Of a DNA stretch of 39,017 nucleotides, positions 16,538-25,899 are shown piece by piece. The notes beneath the pieces are model-generated. The model made no database searches. It saw nothing but the letters and a program-made list of their open reading frames with translations, and was not told the DNA's origin. The stretch covers positions 1-39,017 of the forward strand of contig DATMRT010000090.1 of assembly GCA_035565975.1 (NCBI GenBank), in the 5' to 3' direction. Origin of the DNA: Ga0077530 sp035565975 (GTDB lineage: Bacteria; Pseudomonadota; Alphaproteobacteria; Rhizobiales; Hyphomicrobiaceae). How positions within the stretch are numbered: the stretch's first letter is position 1; each line of letters starts with the position of its first letter. Position numbers and translations under genes: made by a program.

Positions 16538-18310
16538 ATGACATACGGACTGGATGCCCACGCGACCACTCTCGGCAAGCTGCTCGGACCGGCACACCTC
16601 TTCGAGGTGCCCGTGTTTCAGCGCGCCTATTCCTGGACGACCGAGGAAGCAGGCCAGCTCATCGAGGATCTGCTGATCGCCCTCGGCGAAGCCGATGCGC
16701 AGGGCGCGCCGGGCGGCTACTTCCTCGGACCGATCCTGCTGCTCGATGCGGAAAAGCCGGGCGTACACGGCAGGGGTCCGCGCACGCTCCAGATCATCGA
16801 TGGCCAGCAGCGCCTTGCCACGCTGACCGTTCTGGCCTGTGTGCTGCGTGACCTCGCGCGGCGCGCCGACGGTCGCACGCTCCCTGAGCTCGACCGCATG
16901 ATCGGCGACGTCGGCACGCCGGGCTCGCGCGCGCGCTTTCGCCTGCAGATGCGTGGCGCGGCCCAGCGCGTCATGTCCGAGCACATCCAGCCGCAGGGCG
17001 CGACGCTGAAAGAGGCGGCGCGGGTGAACCTGAGCGACGCCGAGACTCTGCTGCTTGCCGTGCGCGACCAGTTCGTCGAGGCGCTCTGCGATCGCGACGC
17101 GGCCGTGCTCACACGTCTCGCCACCTTCCTTCATGAATCCTGCACCGTCGTCGTCATTACGTCCCACGACGTCGATCGCGCACATCGCACGTTCGCCGCG
17201 CTCAACAATCGCGGGCGCCCGCTCGACCGCTGCGACATCATCAATGCCCAGCTCATGGACAGCGTGGCCGGCAGCGACCTCGCGCGGCTCCAGCGCGAGT
17301 GGGAAGCGCTGCGCGTGCGTCTCGGTGCTGGCCTCGATATGCTTTTCAGCCACGTCCGCGCGGCAATCGGCGACGCGCGAGCGCCGGTGATCTCCGAGAT
17401 CGGGCGTCTCGCCGCTGCTGCCGGCGGCGGCGCGAAGTTCATCGACGGCATTCTCATGCCGTTCGGCCGGGCGCTCGCGCACATCCTGTCGGCGGATCAC
17501 AGCGGCAGCCCGGAAAGCGGCGAGATCAACCGCCACCTGCGCCACCTCGGCTGGCTGCCGAGTACGGAGTGGATTCCACCGCTGCTGCTCTGGTGGACCC
17601 GTCACAGCGACGACACGCGCGCCATAGTAGCCTTTCTCGCGCGCCTCGACCGGCTCGCCTTCGGCATGCGCGTGCTCGGCCTCGGCTCCGACAAGCGCCA
17701 GGCGCGCATGCAGCAGGTCCGGACGGCCATCGAGAAAGGCCGCGCCGTCCTCGAGGCTGGAGGCCCGCTCGATCTCACGGGCGAGGAAATCCGCAATATC
17801 CGGCACAACCTCAGGGACCTGCACCCGCGCAGCCAGCTCTCATGCAAGCTCGTGCTCATGCGTCTTGACAGCGAGGTCGCGGGCAACCCCGAACGCCTCG
17901 AGGCCGAGGAACTGACGGTCGAGCATATCCTGCCGCAGAAGCCGGCCCGCACCAGCATCTGGCGTAACTGGTTCAGCGACCCCGACGAGCGCCAGGCGTG
18001 CACGGGCTCGCTCGGCAATCTCGTGCTCGTTCCCCGCGCGCTCAACGAACGGGCGCGCAATCAGGATTTCGAGCGCAAGCACGCCATTTTCTTCGCGGCA
18101 AATGCTCCGTCTCTGCCGAGCCTCACCGAGGAGCTGCGTAGCCTCAGAACATGGGACGCGACGCTGATCCGCGCGCGCGAAGAACGCCTGCTGGCCACGC
18201 TCGACGGCATGTGGCAATTGAGCAGTGCTTCGGCCGAATCACGTGCAGGCCGCGGGGCCGTCGACAGCGCGGCGCCGCGTCGGCGCAGGAGAGCCCAGGC
18301 GGCCGAATAG
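16538..18310 (+). CDS. DUF262/DUF1524 protein (single-chain GmrSD-like, putative type IV restriction)
   Basis: A 590-residue protein joining two domains. N-terminal DUF262 (ParB/Srx-like NTPase fold): FEVPVFQRAYSW near residues 22-33 and the signature IIDGQQRLATL with Asp88 to Arg92. C-terminal DUF1524 (His-Me finger/HNH nuclease): TVEHILPQ with His463 and Pro466, then GSLGNLVLVPRALNERARNQ. Between them is a long helical region with LNNRGRPLDRCDIINAQLM, also a family motif. GmrSD proteins of this make-up cut modified phage DNA using nucleotides; some relatives sit in BREX or DISARM-like islands. Here it is alone in a housekeeping region, between a hydrolase and murU. All key motifs look intact, so it should be active, but the DNA modification it would recognise is not predictable. 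The ATG has no clear ribosome site. Confidence 0.9.
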   Translation: MTYGLDAHATTLGKLLGPAHLFEVPVFQRAYSWTTEEAGQLIEDLLIALGEADAQGAPGGYFLGPILLLDAEKPGVHGRGPRTLQIIDGQQRLATLTVLACVLRDLARRADGRTLPELDRMIGDVGTPGSRARFRLQMRGAAQRVMSEHIQPQGATLKEAARVNLSDAETLLLAVRDQFVEALCDRDAAVLTRLATFLHESCTVVVITSHDVDRAHRTFAALNNRGRPLDRCDIINAQLMDSVAGSDLARLQREWEALRVRLGAGLDMLFSHVRAAIGDARAPVISEIGRLAAAAGGGAKFIDGILMPFGRALAHILSADHSGSPESGEINRHLRHLGWLPSTEWIPPLLLWWTRHSDDTRAIVAFLARLDRLAFGMRVLGLGSDKRQARMQQVRTAIEKGRAVLEAGGPLDLTGEEIRNIRHNLRDLHPRSQLSCKLVLMRLDSEVAGNPERLEAEELTVEHILPQKPARTSIWRNWFSDPDERQACTGSLGNLVLVPRALNERARNQDFERKHAIFFAANAPSLPSLTEELRSLRTWDATLIRAREERLLATLDGMWQLSSASAESRAGRGAVDSAAPRRRRRAQAAE

Positions 18311-18370
18311 CCACTGCGGGCCGGGGGATTCGGGCTCGCGCGCAGTCGGGCTAACGGGAGCAGTCGCTGC

Positions 18371-19096
18371 ATGAGTGCCGCCCTGAAAGCTGCCATGGTC
18401 CTTGCCGCCGGGCTCGGCACACGCTTGCGCCCCCTCACCGAAAAGATGCCGAAGCCGCTCGTGCCCGTGGCCGGCAAGCCCTTGATCGACCATGTTCTTG
18501 ACCGGCTGGTAGGGGCCGGGTTCAGCCGCGTGGTCGTCAACGTCCATCATCTGGAGGACCAGCTCACCGCCCACCTCGCAGCGCGCGCCACGCCGCGCAT
18601 CGTGATCTCGGACGAGCGCGAGCATCTCCTCGACTCGGGTGGCGGCGTGTTCAAGGCTCTGCCACAGCTCGGCGCCGGCCCCTTTCTGATCCACAATTGC
18701 GATTCCATATGGACGGAGGGGGAGGTCTCGAATCTGGCTAGACTGGCGGCATGCTGGGACGAGACCACCATGGACTGCCTGCTGCTGCTCGCGCCTGCCG
18801 CGACGAGCCTCGGCTATCACGGCCGGGGCGACTTTGCGCTCGAGGCCACCGGCCGCCTTCGCCGGCGCGGTGGCGAGGAGCGCGCGCCCTTTGCCTTCAC
18901 CGGTGTCTCCATCGCACACCCGCGCCTCCTCGATGGCGCCCCCGCGGGAGCTTTCTCGCTGAACCGCCCGTGGGATGCAGCGATCGCGCGCGGGCGGGCC
19001 TTCGGCATCGTGCTCGAAGGTCAGTGGATGCACGTCGGCGATCCTGCGGCGCTCACGGCCGCCGAAGGCTGGATCCGCAGCCGGCATGAGCGCTGA
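18371..19096 (+). CDS. murU: N-acetylmuramate-1-phosphate uridylyltransferase (MurU-type nucleotidyltransferase)
   Basis: A 241-residue sugar-nucleotide transferase. The N-terminal AMVLAAGLGTRLRPLTEKMP is the nucleotide-binding loop, with PKPLVPVAGKPLIDHVLDRL following and the metal-binding Asp in FLIHNCDSIW; the C-terminus ends in WMHVGDPAALTAAE, typical of MurU. In Pseudomonas and many alphaproteobacteria MurU makes UDP-MurNAc from recycled MurNAc-1-phosphate, bypassing the fosfomycin-sensitive MurA step, together with the kinase AmgK. Location directly before addB-addA supports this call, because that order is widespread in Hyphomicrobiales. The usual upstream amgK and tsaE are not here. 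Its last 11 bases overlap addB. Confidence 0.88.
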   Translation: MSAALKAAMVLAAGLGTRLRPLTEKMPKPLVPVAGKPLIDHVLDRLVGAGFSRVVVNVHHLEDQLTAHLAARATPRIVISDEREHLLDSGGGVFKALPQLGAGPFLIHNCDSIWTEGEVSNLARLAACWDETTMDCLLLLAPAATSLGYHGRGDFALEATGRLRRRGGEERAPFAFTGVSIAHPRLLDGAPAGAFSLNRPWDAAIARGRAFGIVLEGQWMHVGDPAALTAAEGWIRSRHER

Positions 19097-22000
19097 GGCA
19101 AAAAGCCCGGGGACTGGCGCGTCGTCGCGCGTGTGGAGCATCACCGCCGGCCGGCCCTTTCTGGACACGCTCGCCCGCGCGATCCTCGCCGGTGACTTGC
19201 CGACGCCCGGCGGCACGCCCCCCGACAGGCTGGCGCTCGCCGGCATGACGATCCTGCTGCCGACCCATCGTGCCGTCCGCGCGCTTCAGGAAGCTTTCCT
19301 GCGCGCTGCGAAAGGCCGGGCGCTTCTGCTGCCGCGCCTCGTGCCCATTGCCGAAACCGACGAGGATCAGGGTCTCATCGCGAGCCTCGCGAGCGGCGCC
19401 GGCCCGCTCGCGGCGGAGTTCGTGCTTGCGCCTGCTGTGGCGCCACTCGAACGCCAGCTCGCACTGACACGCCTCGTGCTCGCCTGGTCGAAGCAGCTGC
19501 GCGGCGCTGACGGCGGCATCGCGCCCGTTGCCGCGGCCGGTGCCACGACACCGGCCCAGGCAGCGCACCTCGCCGCCGATCTCGCACGCCTCATGGACAT
19601 GGTCGAGACCGAGGGCTGCTCGCTCGAGGGCCTTGCCGATCTCGTGCCCGAGGACTTTTCCGAGCACTGGCAGCAGACGATCAATTTCCTCGAGATCGTG
19701 ACCCGCTTCTGGCCGGCGCATCTTGCCGAGCGCGGCCTGCTCTCGGCGGCGGACAGGCGCAACGGTCTCATCCACGCCGAGGCAGAGCGCCTGACACGGA
19801 GCCCGCCATCGGAGCCTGTCATCGTTGCCGGCGTGACGGGCTCGGTGCCCGCGACCGTCGATCTCATCCGGGCTGTCGCCGATCTCCCCGCCGGGGCCAT
19901 CGTCATCCCGGGTCTCGATTACACGCTCGACGATGCGAGCTGGCAGCAGCTCGCGCATCATCCGGAGCATCCGCAGCACGACCTCCACAGCCTCCTCGCC
20001 GCACTCGACGTGCCGCGTGCCGCTGTCCGCGAGGTTGCTGGGGCGCCGGCCCCACGACACGTCGCGATCCGCGGCGCCTTCCTCGCCGAGGTCATGCGGC
20101 CTGCCGGCGCGACCGGCCTCTGGAAGGACTACATCGCGACGGCCGATCGCGAGGCCCTGCGCGGCGCACTCGCCGGCATCAGCCGCATTGATGCGCCCAA
20201 CTCGGCCGACGAAGCCGAAGTCATCGCGCTCATGATGCGCGAGGCGCTTGAAACGCCCGGCCGTACGGCGGCTCTGGTCTCGCCCGACCGCCTGCTCGCG
20301 CGCCGCGTCGCCATTCGCCTCCAGAGCTGGGGTATCACTGTCGACGACTCCGCAGGCCGCCCGCTCGCCAAGACGCCGCACGGCGCCTTCCTCGATCTCA
20401 TTGCCCAGGCCGTCGCGACGCACTTTGCGCCGGCAACGGTAATGGCTCTGCTCAAGCATCCGCTGACGCGGCTCGGCCTTCCCATACGCGAAGCGCGCCG
20501 CGCCGCCCGGTTTCTCGAGCTGGCGGCGCTCCGCACCATCTACTTCGGCGAGGGGCTCAATGGGATTGAGATGAGCCTCGCACGCGCACGGCGCGAGACT
20601 CTCGATGGATCGCGGCGCGAGCGGGCCGTGCGTCGGCTCTGGGACCCCGATTGGGACGCCGCCCAGGATCTCATCGGTCGCTTCCGCGCCGCCATGGCGC
20701 CGCTCAGCACGCTTGCCGCCGAAAAGGCACCCGTGGAGTTGCATGTCCTGGCGCGCGCGCACCGTACTATCGCCGATGCGCTCGCCGCGAGCGGCGATGA
20801 GGCGTCGCCTGCGCGCCTTTGGCAGGATGAGGACGGCGAGGAAGCGGACCGGCTTCTCGCCGCGCTCGACGACGACAGCCTGACAGCGCCGCCCATTCCC
20901 GTCGCCGACTATGCCGAATTCTACCGCGCATTGGCCGGCAACGTGACCGTGCGCCCGCGCGTTGCGGTACATCCGCGACTTGCGATCTGGGGACCCTATG
21001 AAGCGCGCCTCCAGCAGCCCGACCTCGTCATCCTCGGTGCGCTCAACGAAGGCACGTGGCCGAAGGCCGCCGACCCCGGTGCCTGGCTGAACCGCCCCAT
21101 GCGCGCCAAGCTTGGCCTCCCCTCGCCGGAAGTGGCGATCGGACGGGCGGCGCTCGATGTCACCGGCCTTCTCGGTGCGCGCGAGGTTGTACTGACGCGC
21201 GCGAGCCGGGTCGACGGTGCACCGACGGTGCCTTCGCGCTGGCTCATGCGCATCGACGCGCTGCTTGCCGGCATGGATCTCGCCGATGCCTTGCGCCCGA
21301 CAAAACCCTGGCTCGGCTGGGCGCGCGCGCGCGATGCACGCGTCGGTGCCGCGGAACCCGTACGCGCACCCGAGCCGAAGCCACCGCTCGCGCTCCGCCC
21401 GCGCAAGCTCAGTGCCTCGGACGTCGAGCTCTGGATCCGCAATCCGTATGGCCTCTATGCCCGGCACATCCTCGCGCTCGAGGCTTTGAACCCGCTCGGC
21501 GCCGCGCCAGGCCCACGCGAGAAAGGCATCATCATTCACGAAGCGCTCTCGCGTTTCACGCAACGCTTTCCCGACAAGCTGCCGGACGATATCGCCCGCG
21601 AGCTGATGCGCGATGCTGAGGCCGTGCTTGATGACTATGCCGCGCATCCGCGCGTGGCCGCCTTCTGGCTGCCGCGCATCGCGCGTTTCGCCGACTGGTT
21701 CGCGGCGAGCGAACCGGCGCGCCGTGCCGGCGTGGGACGCATCGTGACGGAAGTCGCAGGTGCGCGCGTACTTGAGGCGCCCGGCGGCCCCTTCACGCTC
21801 ACCGCCCGCGCCGATCGCATCGATCTTTCGGATACCGGCCTCATCATCACCGATTACAAGACGGGCGCGCCGCCTCAGAACAGCGACGTCCTCAAAGGCA
21901 CGGCGCCGCAACTTCCGCTGGAAGCGGCCATCGCGCGCGCCAAGGGTTTCGCAGGCATCGACACAGACACGATCAGCGCGCTGCGCTACATCCGCGCGAC

Positions 22001-22238
22001 GGGCGGCACGCCCGCCGGCAAGGAGCATGTCATCAAAAACGGCGACGTCCACGCGCTGGCAGATGTCTGCATCGAACAGCTCGGCACGCTCGTTGCGGAC
22101 TTCGATGACGAGACGCGCCCCTACAGGGCCGTGCGCCGCGCGCGCTTCGACTATCGCTACGACGCCTTCGCCCATCTCGCACGCGTCGCGGAATGGAGCG
22201 GCGCCAACGCGAGCGACGACGAGGAGGCGGCCGAATGA
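19086..22238 (+). CDS. addB: Double-strand break repair protein AddB
   Basis: Subunit of the AddAB helicase-nuclease that resects broken DNA ends to Chi-like sites for RecA. The 1050-residue protein has a helicase-like N-terminal half without a Walker A motif (ILLPTHRAVRALQEAF stands at the place of motif I), so it is the non-motor subunit, and a C-terminal RecB-type nuclease domain with IIHEALSRF, RADRIDLSDTG and IITDYKTGAP (Asp923, Lys925). The four cysteines that form the iron-sulphur staple of Bacillus AddB are absent: the first position reads WIRNPYGLYARH, and there is no CxxC near the end. I chose the ATG at 19086; the longer frame to 18975 lies wholly within murU. It overlaps murU by 11 and addA by 4 bases. 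Confidence 0.95.
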   Translation: MSAEAKSPGTGASSRVWSITAGRPFLDTLARAILAGDLPTPGGTPPDRLALAGMTILLPTHRAVRALQEAFLRAAKGRALLLPRLVPIAETDEDQGLIASLASGAGPLAAEFVLAPAVAPLERQLALTRLVLAWSKQLRGADGGIAPVAAAGATTPAQAAHLAADLARLMDMVETEGCSLEGLADLVPEDFSEHWQQTINFLEIVTRFWPAHLAERGLLSAADRRNGLIHAEAERLTRSPPSEPVIVAGVTGSVPATVDLIRAVADLPAGAIVIPGLDYTLDDASWQQLAHHPEHPQHDLHSLLAALDVPRAAVREVAGAPAPRHVAIRGAFLAEVMRPAGATGLWKDYIATADREALRGALAGISRIDAPNSADEAEVIALMMREALETPGRTAALVSPDRLLARRVAIRLQSWGITVDDSAGRPLAKTPHGAFLDLIAQAVATHFAPATVMALLKHPLTRLGLPIREARRAARFLELAALRTIYFGEGLNGIEMSLARARRETLDGSRRERAVRRLWDPDWDAAQDLIGRFRAAMAPLSTLAAEKAPVELHVLARAHRTIADALAASGDEASPARLWQDEDGEEADRLLAALDDDSLTAPPIPVADYAEFYRALAGNVTVRPRVAVHPRLAIWGPYEARLQQPDLVILGALNEGTWPKAADPGAWLNRPMRAKLGLPSPEVAIGRAALDVTGLLGAREVVLTRASRVDGAPTVPSRWLMRIDALLAGMDLADALRPTKPWLGWARARDARVGAAEPVRAPEPKPPLALRPRKLSASDVELWIRNPYGLYARHILALEALNPLGAAPGPREKGIIIHEALSRFTQRFPDKLPDDIARELMRDAEAVLDDYAAHPRVAAFWLPRIARFADWFAASEPARRAGVGRIVTEVAGARVLEAPGGPFTLTARADRIDLSDTGLIITDYKTGAPPQNSDVLKGTAPQLPLEAAIARAKGFAGIDTDTISALRYIRATGGTPAGKEHVIKNGDVHALADVCIEQLGTLVADFDDETRPYRAVRRARFDYRYDAFAHLARVAEWSGANASDDEEAAE

Positions 22239-25200
22239 GCGGCGCGAACCTCGAGAGACTGCTGCGCGAGACCACGGCCGCACAGAACGCCGCCGCAGAT
22301 CCCGCAGCCTCGGCGTGGGTCAGCGCCAATGCAGGCACAGGCAAGACGCACGTGCTGACATCGCGTGTGCTGCGCCTCCTGCTCGCCGGTACGAAGCCCG
22401 AGCGCATTCTCTGCCTCACCTTCACCAAGGCTGCGGCAACGGAGATGTCGACGCGCGTGTTCAAGCGCCTCGCCGAGTGGGCAAGTGCCAGCGATCAGGT
22501 GTTGCACAAGGCGCTCCACGACCTGCTTGGTGCCGCGCCACAGAACGACCAACTCATGCGCGCGCGCCAGCTCTTCGCGCTCGCCATCGAGACGCCCGGC
22601 GGGCTCAAAGTTCAGACCATTCATGCCTTCTGCGAGCGTCTTCTGCAGCGCTTCCCCCTCGAGGCGGACGTGCCGCCGGGCTTCACGGTGCTCGATGAGG
22701 CGCACGCGCAGGCACTCATGCGCGAGGCGACGGACGCGACGCTCGCCGCAGCCGCGCACGACAACGGCGGGCCGCTGCACCGAGCGCTCACGACAGTCGT
22801 CGCCTCCGCCGCCGACGAGCGCTTCGATCAGCTCCTCGGCGCCATGATCGCGAAACGCGACTGGCTCGATGTTACACGCCCCGACATCATCGGGGGTGTC
22901 GCGTCGTTCGAGGAGGCCGAAGCGCGCTATCGCACGGCTCTCGGCATTCGCGAGGGGCTGTCGCTCGCTGATGTGCTCGCGGCAATCTCAGCCCTGCTGC
23001 CGGCGGATGTGCGCAATCGCGCGATCACGGCTTTGAGCGGCGGCTCAGCGAGCGACCGCAAGACCGCCGAGCGCCTTCGGCTCGCGGCAAGCGACGATCC
23101 TGCCGCGACGGCGGTGGCGCTGGCCGACTTTTTCCTGACCGGCGAGGGTACGCCGCGCCAGTTGCTGATGACCAAGAACACCGCCAAAGAACATCCCGAT
23201 CTCGAAGCAGCCCTGATCACCGCGCAGAACCGCTTCATCGCGCTCGACGAGCAGCGCCGCGCGCTCGAAACGCTCGACGCCTCGCTGGCGCTCCTGCATC
23301 TCGCGCACGACGTGCGCGATACCTATGCTGCGCTCAAGGCGCGCCGCGCCGCGCTCGACTACGACGATCTCATCATGAAGGCCGCCGTCCTTCTGACGGG
23401 CGAGGTGAGCGGCGTGCCGCAATGGGTACACTACAAGCTCGACGGCGGCCTCAGCCATATTCTCGTCGACGAGGCACAGGACACGAGCCCCGTGCAGTGG
23501 CGCGTCGTCGCCGGTCTCGCTGAGGAGTTCTTCAGCGACAGCGCCGGACACAGCGATGGGCCGCGCACGGTCTTCGCCGTCGGCGACGAGAAACAGTCTA
23601 TCTACGGTTTCCAGGGCGCGGCGCCGCACAAGCTCGCCGAGGTCGGCACGCACTTCGCTGCGCACGCGAAAGCCGCCGATCAGCGCTGGCACGCCGTTCC
23701 GCTCACGCTTTCCTTCCGCTCGACCGCGCCTGTGCTCGGTGCGGTCGACGCGGTGTTCGCTGATCCCCAGCGCACGCCCGGCGTGACGTTCGGCGGCAGC
23801 GCGATCCGTCATCAGCCGCACCGTCAGGGCCACGCCGGCCTCGTCGAGATCTGGGAGCCAGAAGCGCCGGAAGCGACCGAAGAAGCCGATGCCTACAAGC
23901 CACTCGACGAACGCGTGGCCACCTCGCCCGCCGCGCGACTCGCCGCACGCATCGCGGACCAGATCCGGCATTGGCTCGATACGGGTGAGCGGCTTGAAAG
24001 CGAAGACCGGCCGATCGAGGCCGGCGACATCCTCATTCTCGTGCGCCGCCGCGGCGCGCTGGCACCGGCCCTCATTGCAGCGCTGAAGCAGCGCAACATC
24101 CCGGTTTCCGGCGCGGATCGCATGGCCCTGGAGCAGCAGATCGCGATCCAGGATCTCATGGCCGTCGGCGACGTGGTGCTCCTTCCGGAGGACGATCTGG
24201 CGCTCGCCTCGGTCCTGAAAAGCCCGCTCATCGGCCTCGACGATGACGATCTGCTGCGCTTTGCACCGCGACGCAAGGGTGCGCTCTGGAGCGCGCTGCT
24301 CGCGGCGGCCGATGCTGGCGATACGCGCCTCGCGGATGCGGCGGCGATCGTGAAGCAGTGGCGGCGCAGCGCCGACTTCCGGCCGCCCTTCGAGTTCTAC
24401 GCCGAACTGCTCGATGGCCCGGCCGGCGGCCGCGCGAAGCTCATCGCGCGGCTCGGGCCCGAGGCGGCCGACGCGATCGACGAGTTCATGAGCCTTGCCC
24501 TCCGCTACGACGAGGCCGAACCGCCCTCCATGCAGGGATTTCTCGACGTGCTCCGGAAGGGCCGGCGCGAGATCAAGCGCGATCTCGAGCATGGCGGCAA
24601 TCAGGTCCGCGTCATGACCGTGCACGGCGCCAAGGGCCTCGAAGCCCCGATCGTGTTCCTGCCGGATACCTGCAGCACGCAGTCGGGCGGCGTGCGCGGC
24701 GGGCTCATCGAGATCGGTGATGCCGTCGACGGGGCCGCTGGGGCGAGGGCCGTCGTGTGGCCGCCCAAAGGCGCGACACGTGTGGCGGCGATCCGGGCGG
24801 CACGCACGCGCGAGACGGACGAGGAGACCGCGGAGCGCAACCGCCTCCTTTATGTGGCCCTGACGAGGGCGCGCGATCGCCTCTACGTCTGCGGCTATGA
24901 CGGCAAGAACGCCCGGCCTCCGGGCTGCTGGTACGAGCTGATCACGACAGGGCTCGCCGATCGCCTCGTGAGGATGGAGGACGCGAAGGGACTGACCGTG
25001 CATCGTCTTGCTGAGCCGCAGCGCGTGCCGCCCAAGGCGCGCAAGAGCGAACCCAGCGCCGATGCGGCCCCCGCATCACTGCCCGAGTGGGCACATCGCC
25101 GGGCGCCGCGCGAGCCGGCGCTCGCGGTGCCGATTGCGCCCTCACGCCTCGCGCCCCTCGACGTCGACGCCGAAGGTGAGCCGCAAGAGCCCCCGACATC

Positions 25201-25786
25201 ACCCGATGCCCGACCGAGCCGCGGCGCAAGCTCGGGCGCCTCCATCGGCGGCGAGAACCGTTTCCTGCGCGGCACGCTCACGCACGCGCTGCTCCAGTAT
25301 CTGCCCACGTGCCCGCTCGATGCCCGCAAGGGCGCCGCGGAGACCTTCCTCGAGGTACGCGGGCGCGCCCTACCGCCACGCGTCCGCGCGAGCATCGTGC
25401 GCGAGACGCTCGCGATCCTGACCGATCCGGCCTTTGCGCCTGTCTTCGGGCCGCGCTCGCGCGCCGAGGTGGCGATCGTGGCCGAAATCCCGTCGCCGAA
25501 TGCGGGGCCGCCGCTGCGCATTGCCGGCCAGATCGACCGTCTCGTCGAACTCGAGAACGAAATTCTCATTGTGGACTACAAGACCAACCGGCCGCCGCCG
25601 CGGGATCCCGCCGACGTGCCGCGCGCCTATGTTCATCAGCTCGCTGCTTATTGCATTGCCGTGGAGCGCGCCTTCGCCGTTACGCGCGTCAGGGCAGCGT
25701 TGCTGTGGACAGAGGGCCCACGACTGATGGAGCTTCCCGCGCGCGCATTGGAAGGGGCAAAAAGGGAGCTGTTCACGCCGAATTGA
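22235..25786 (+). CDS. addA: Double-strand break repair helicase AddA
   Basis: Motor and second nuclease subunit of AddAB. The 1183-residue SF1A helicase shows Walker A ANAGTGKTHVL (Lys37), motif Ia LCLTFTKAAATEM, motif II ILVDEAQDTSPVQW, motif III FAVGDEKQSIYGFQGA, motif V VMTVHGAKGLEAPIVFLPD and motif VI LLYVALTRARDRLYV. The C-terminal nuclease has GQIDRLVELENEILIVDYKT (Asp1114, Lys1116) and HQLAAYCIAVE. A low-complexity Pro/Ala linker lies near residues 940-1000. The start ATG at 22235 overlaps the addB stop (ATGA), indicating translational coupling and equal production of the two subunits. Confidence 0.97.
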   Translation: MSGANLERLLRETTAAQNAAADPAASAWVSANAGTGKTHVLTSRVLRLLLAGTKPERILCLTFTKAAATEMSTRVFKRLAEWASASDQVLHKALHDLLGAAPQNDQLMRARQLFALAIETPGGLKVQTIHAFCERLLQRFPLEADVPPGFTVLDEAHAQALMREATDATLAAAAHDNGGPLHRALTTVVASAADERFDQLLGAMIAKRDWLDVTRPDIIGGVASFEEAEARYRTALGIREGLSLADVLAAISALLPADVRNRAITALSGGSASDRKTAERLRLAASDDPAATAVALADFFLTGEGTPRQLLMTKNTAKEHPDLEAALITAQNRFIALDEQRRALETLDASLALLHLAHDVRDTYAALKARRAALDYDDLIMKAAVLLTGEVSGVPQWVHYKLDGGLSHILVDEAQDTSPVQWRVVAGLAEEFFSDSAGHSDGPRTVFAVGDEKQSIYGFQGAAPHKLAEVGTHFAAHAKAADQRWHAVPLTLSFRSTAPVLGAVDAVFADPQRTPGVTFGGSAIRHQPHRQGHAGLVEIWEPEAPEATEEADAYKPLDERVATSPAARLAARIADQIRHWLDTGERLESEDRPIEAGDILILVRRRGALAPALIAALKQRNIPVSGADRMALEQQIAIQDLMAVGDVVLLPEDDLALASVLKSPLIGLDDDDLLRFAPRRKGALWSALLAAADAGDTRLADAAAIVKQWRRSADFRPPFEFYAELLDGPAGGRAKLIARLGPEAADAIDEFMSLALRYDEAEPPSMQGFLDVLRKGRREIKRDLEHGGNQVRVMTVHGAKGLEAPIVFLPDTCSTQSGGVRGGLIEIGDAVDGAAGARAVVWPPKGATRVAAIRAARTRETDEETAERNRLLYVALTRARDRLYVCGYDGKNARPPGCWYELITTGLADRLVRMEDAKGLTVHRLAEPQRVPPKARKSEPSADAAPASLPEWAHRRAPREPALAVPIAPSRLAPLDVDAEGEPQEPPTSPDARPSRGASSGASIGGENRFLRGTLTHALLQYLPTCPLDARKGAAETFLEVRGRALPPRVRASIVRETLAILTDPAFAPVFGPRSRAEVAIVAEIPSPNAGPPLRIAGQIDRLVELENEILIVDYKTNRPPPRDPADVPRAYVHQLAAYCIAVERAFAVTRVRAALLWTEGPRLMELPARALEGAKRELFTPN

Positions 25787-25793
25787 GGCCAAC

Positions 25794-25822
25794 TTGACGC
25801 ACGATGGTGCAATGCCTACCTA
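25794..25822 (+). promoter_or_regulatory. Candidate trxA promoter
   Basis: TTGACG (25794-25799) and TACCTA (25817-25822) are 17 bases apart in the gap between the addA stop and trxA. The -35 box is close to consensus and the -10 box weak. A separate promoter would let trxA be expressed at a high level independent of addBA. Confidence 0.35.
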
Positions 25823-25899
25823 ACTGCCAACGCGACGATTCCGTCGCATCCCCCTCCCGTGCAGACCAGCACGGGGTCAATCCTCAAGGAGACCCCGAA

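Noticed and set aside
16283..17824. 513-codon open frame antisense to the DUF262/DUF1524 gene
   Set aside because: The sense strand carries intact family motifs; the antisense product resembles nothing and spans the boundary of two genes.
19053..22283. 1076-codon open frame antisense to addB
   Set aside because: Codon-bias shadow of addB; no recognisable motif and composition dominated by Arg, Ala, Glu and Gly.
23045..25003. 652-codon open frame antisense to addA
   Set aside because: Shadow of addA helicase, for the same reasons.
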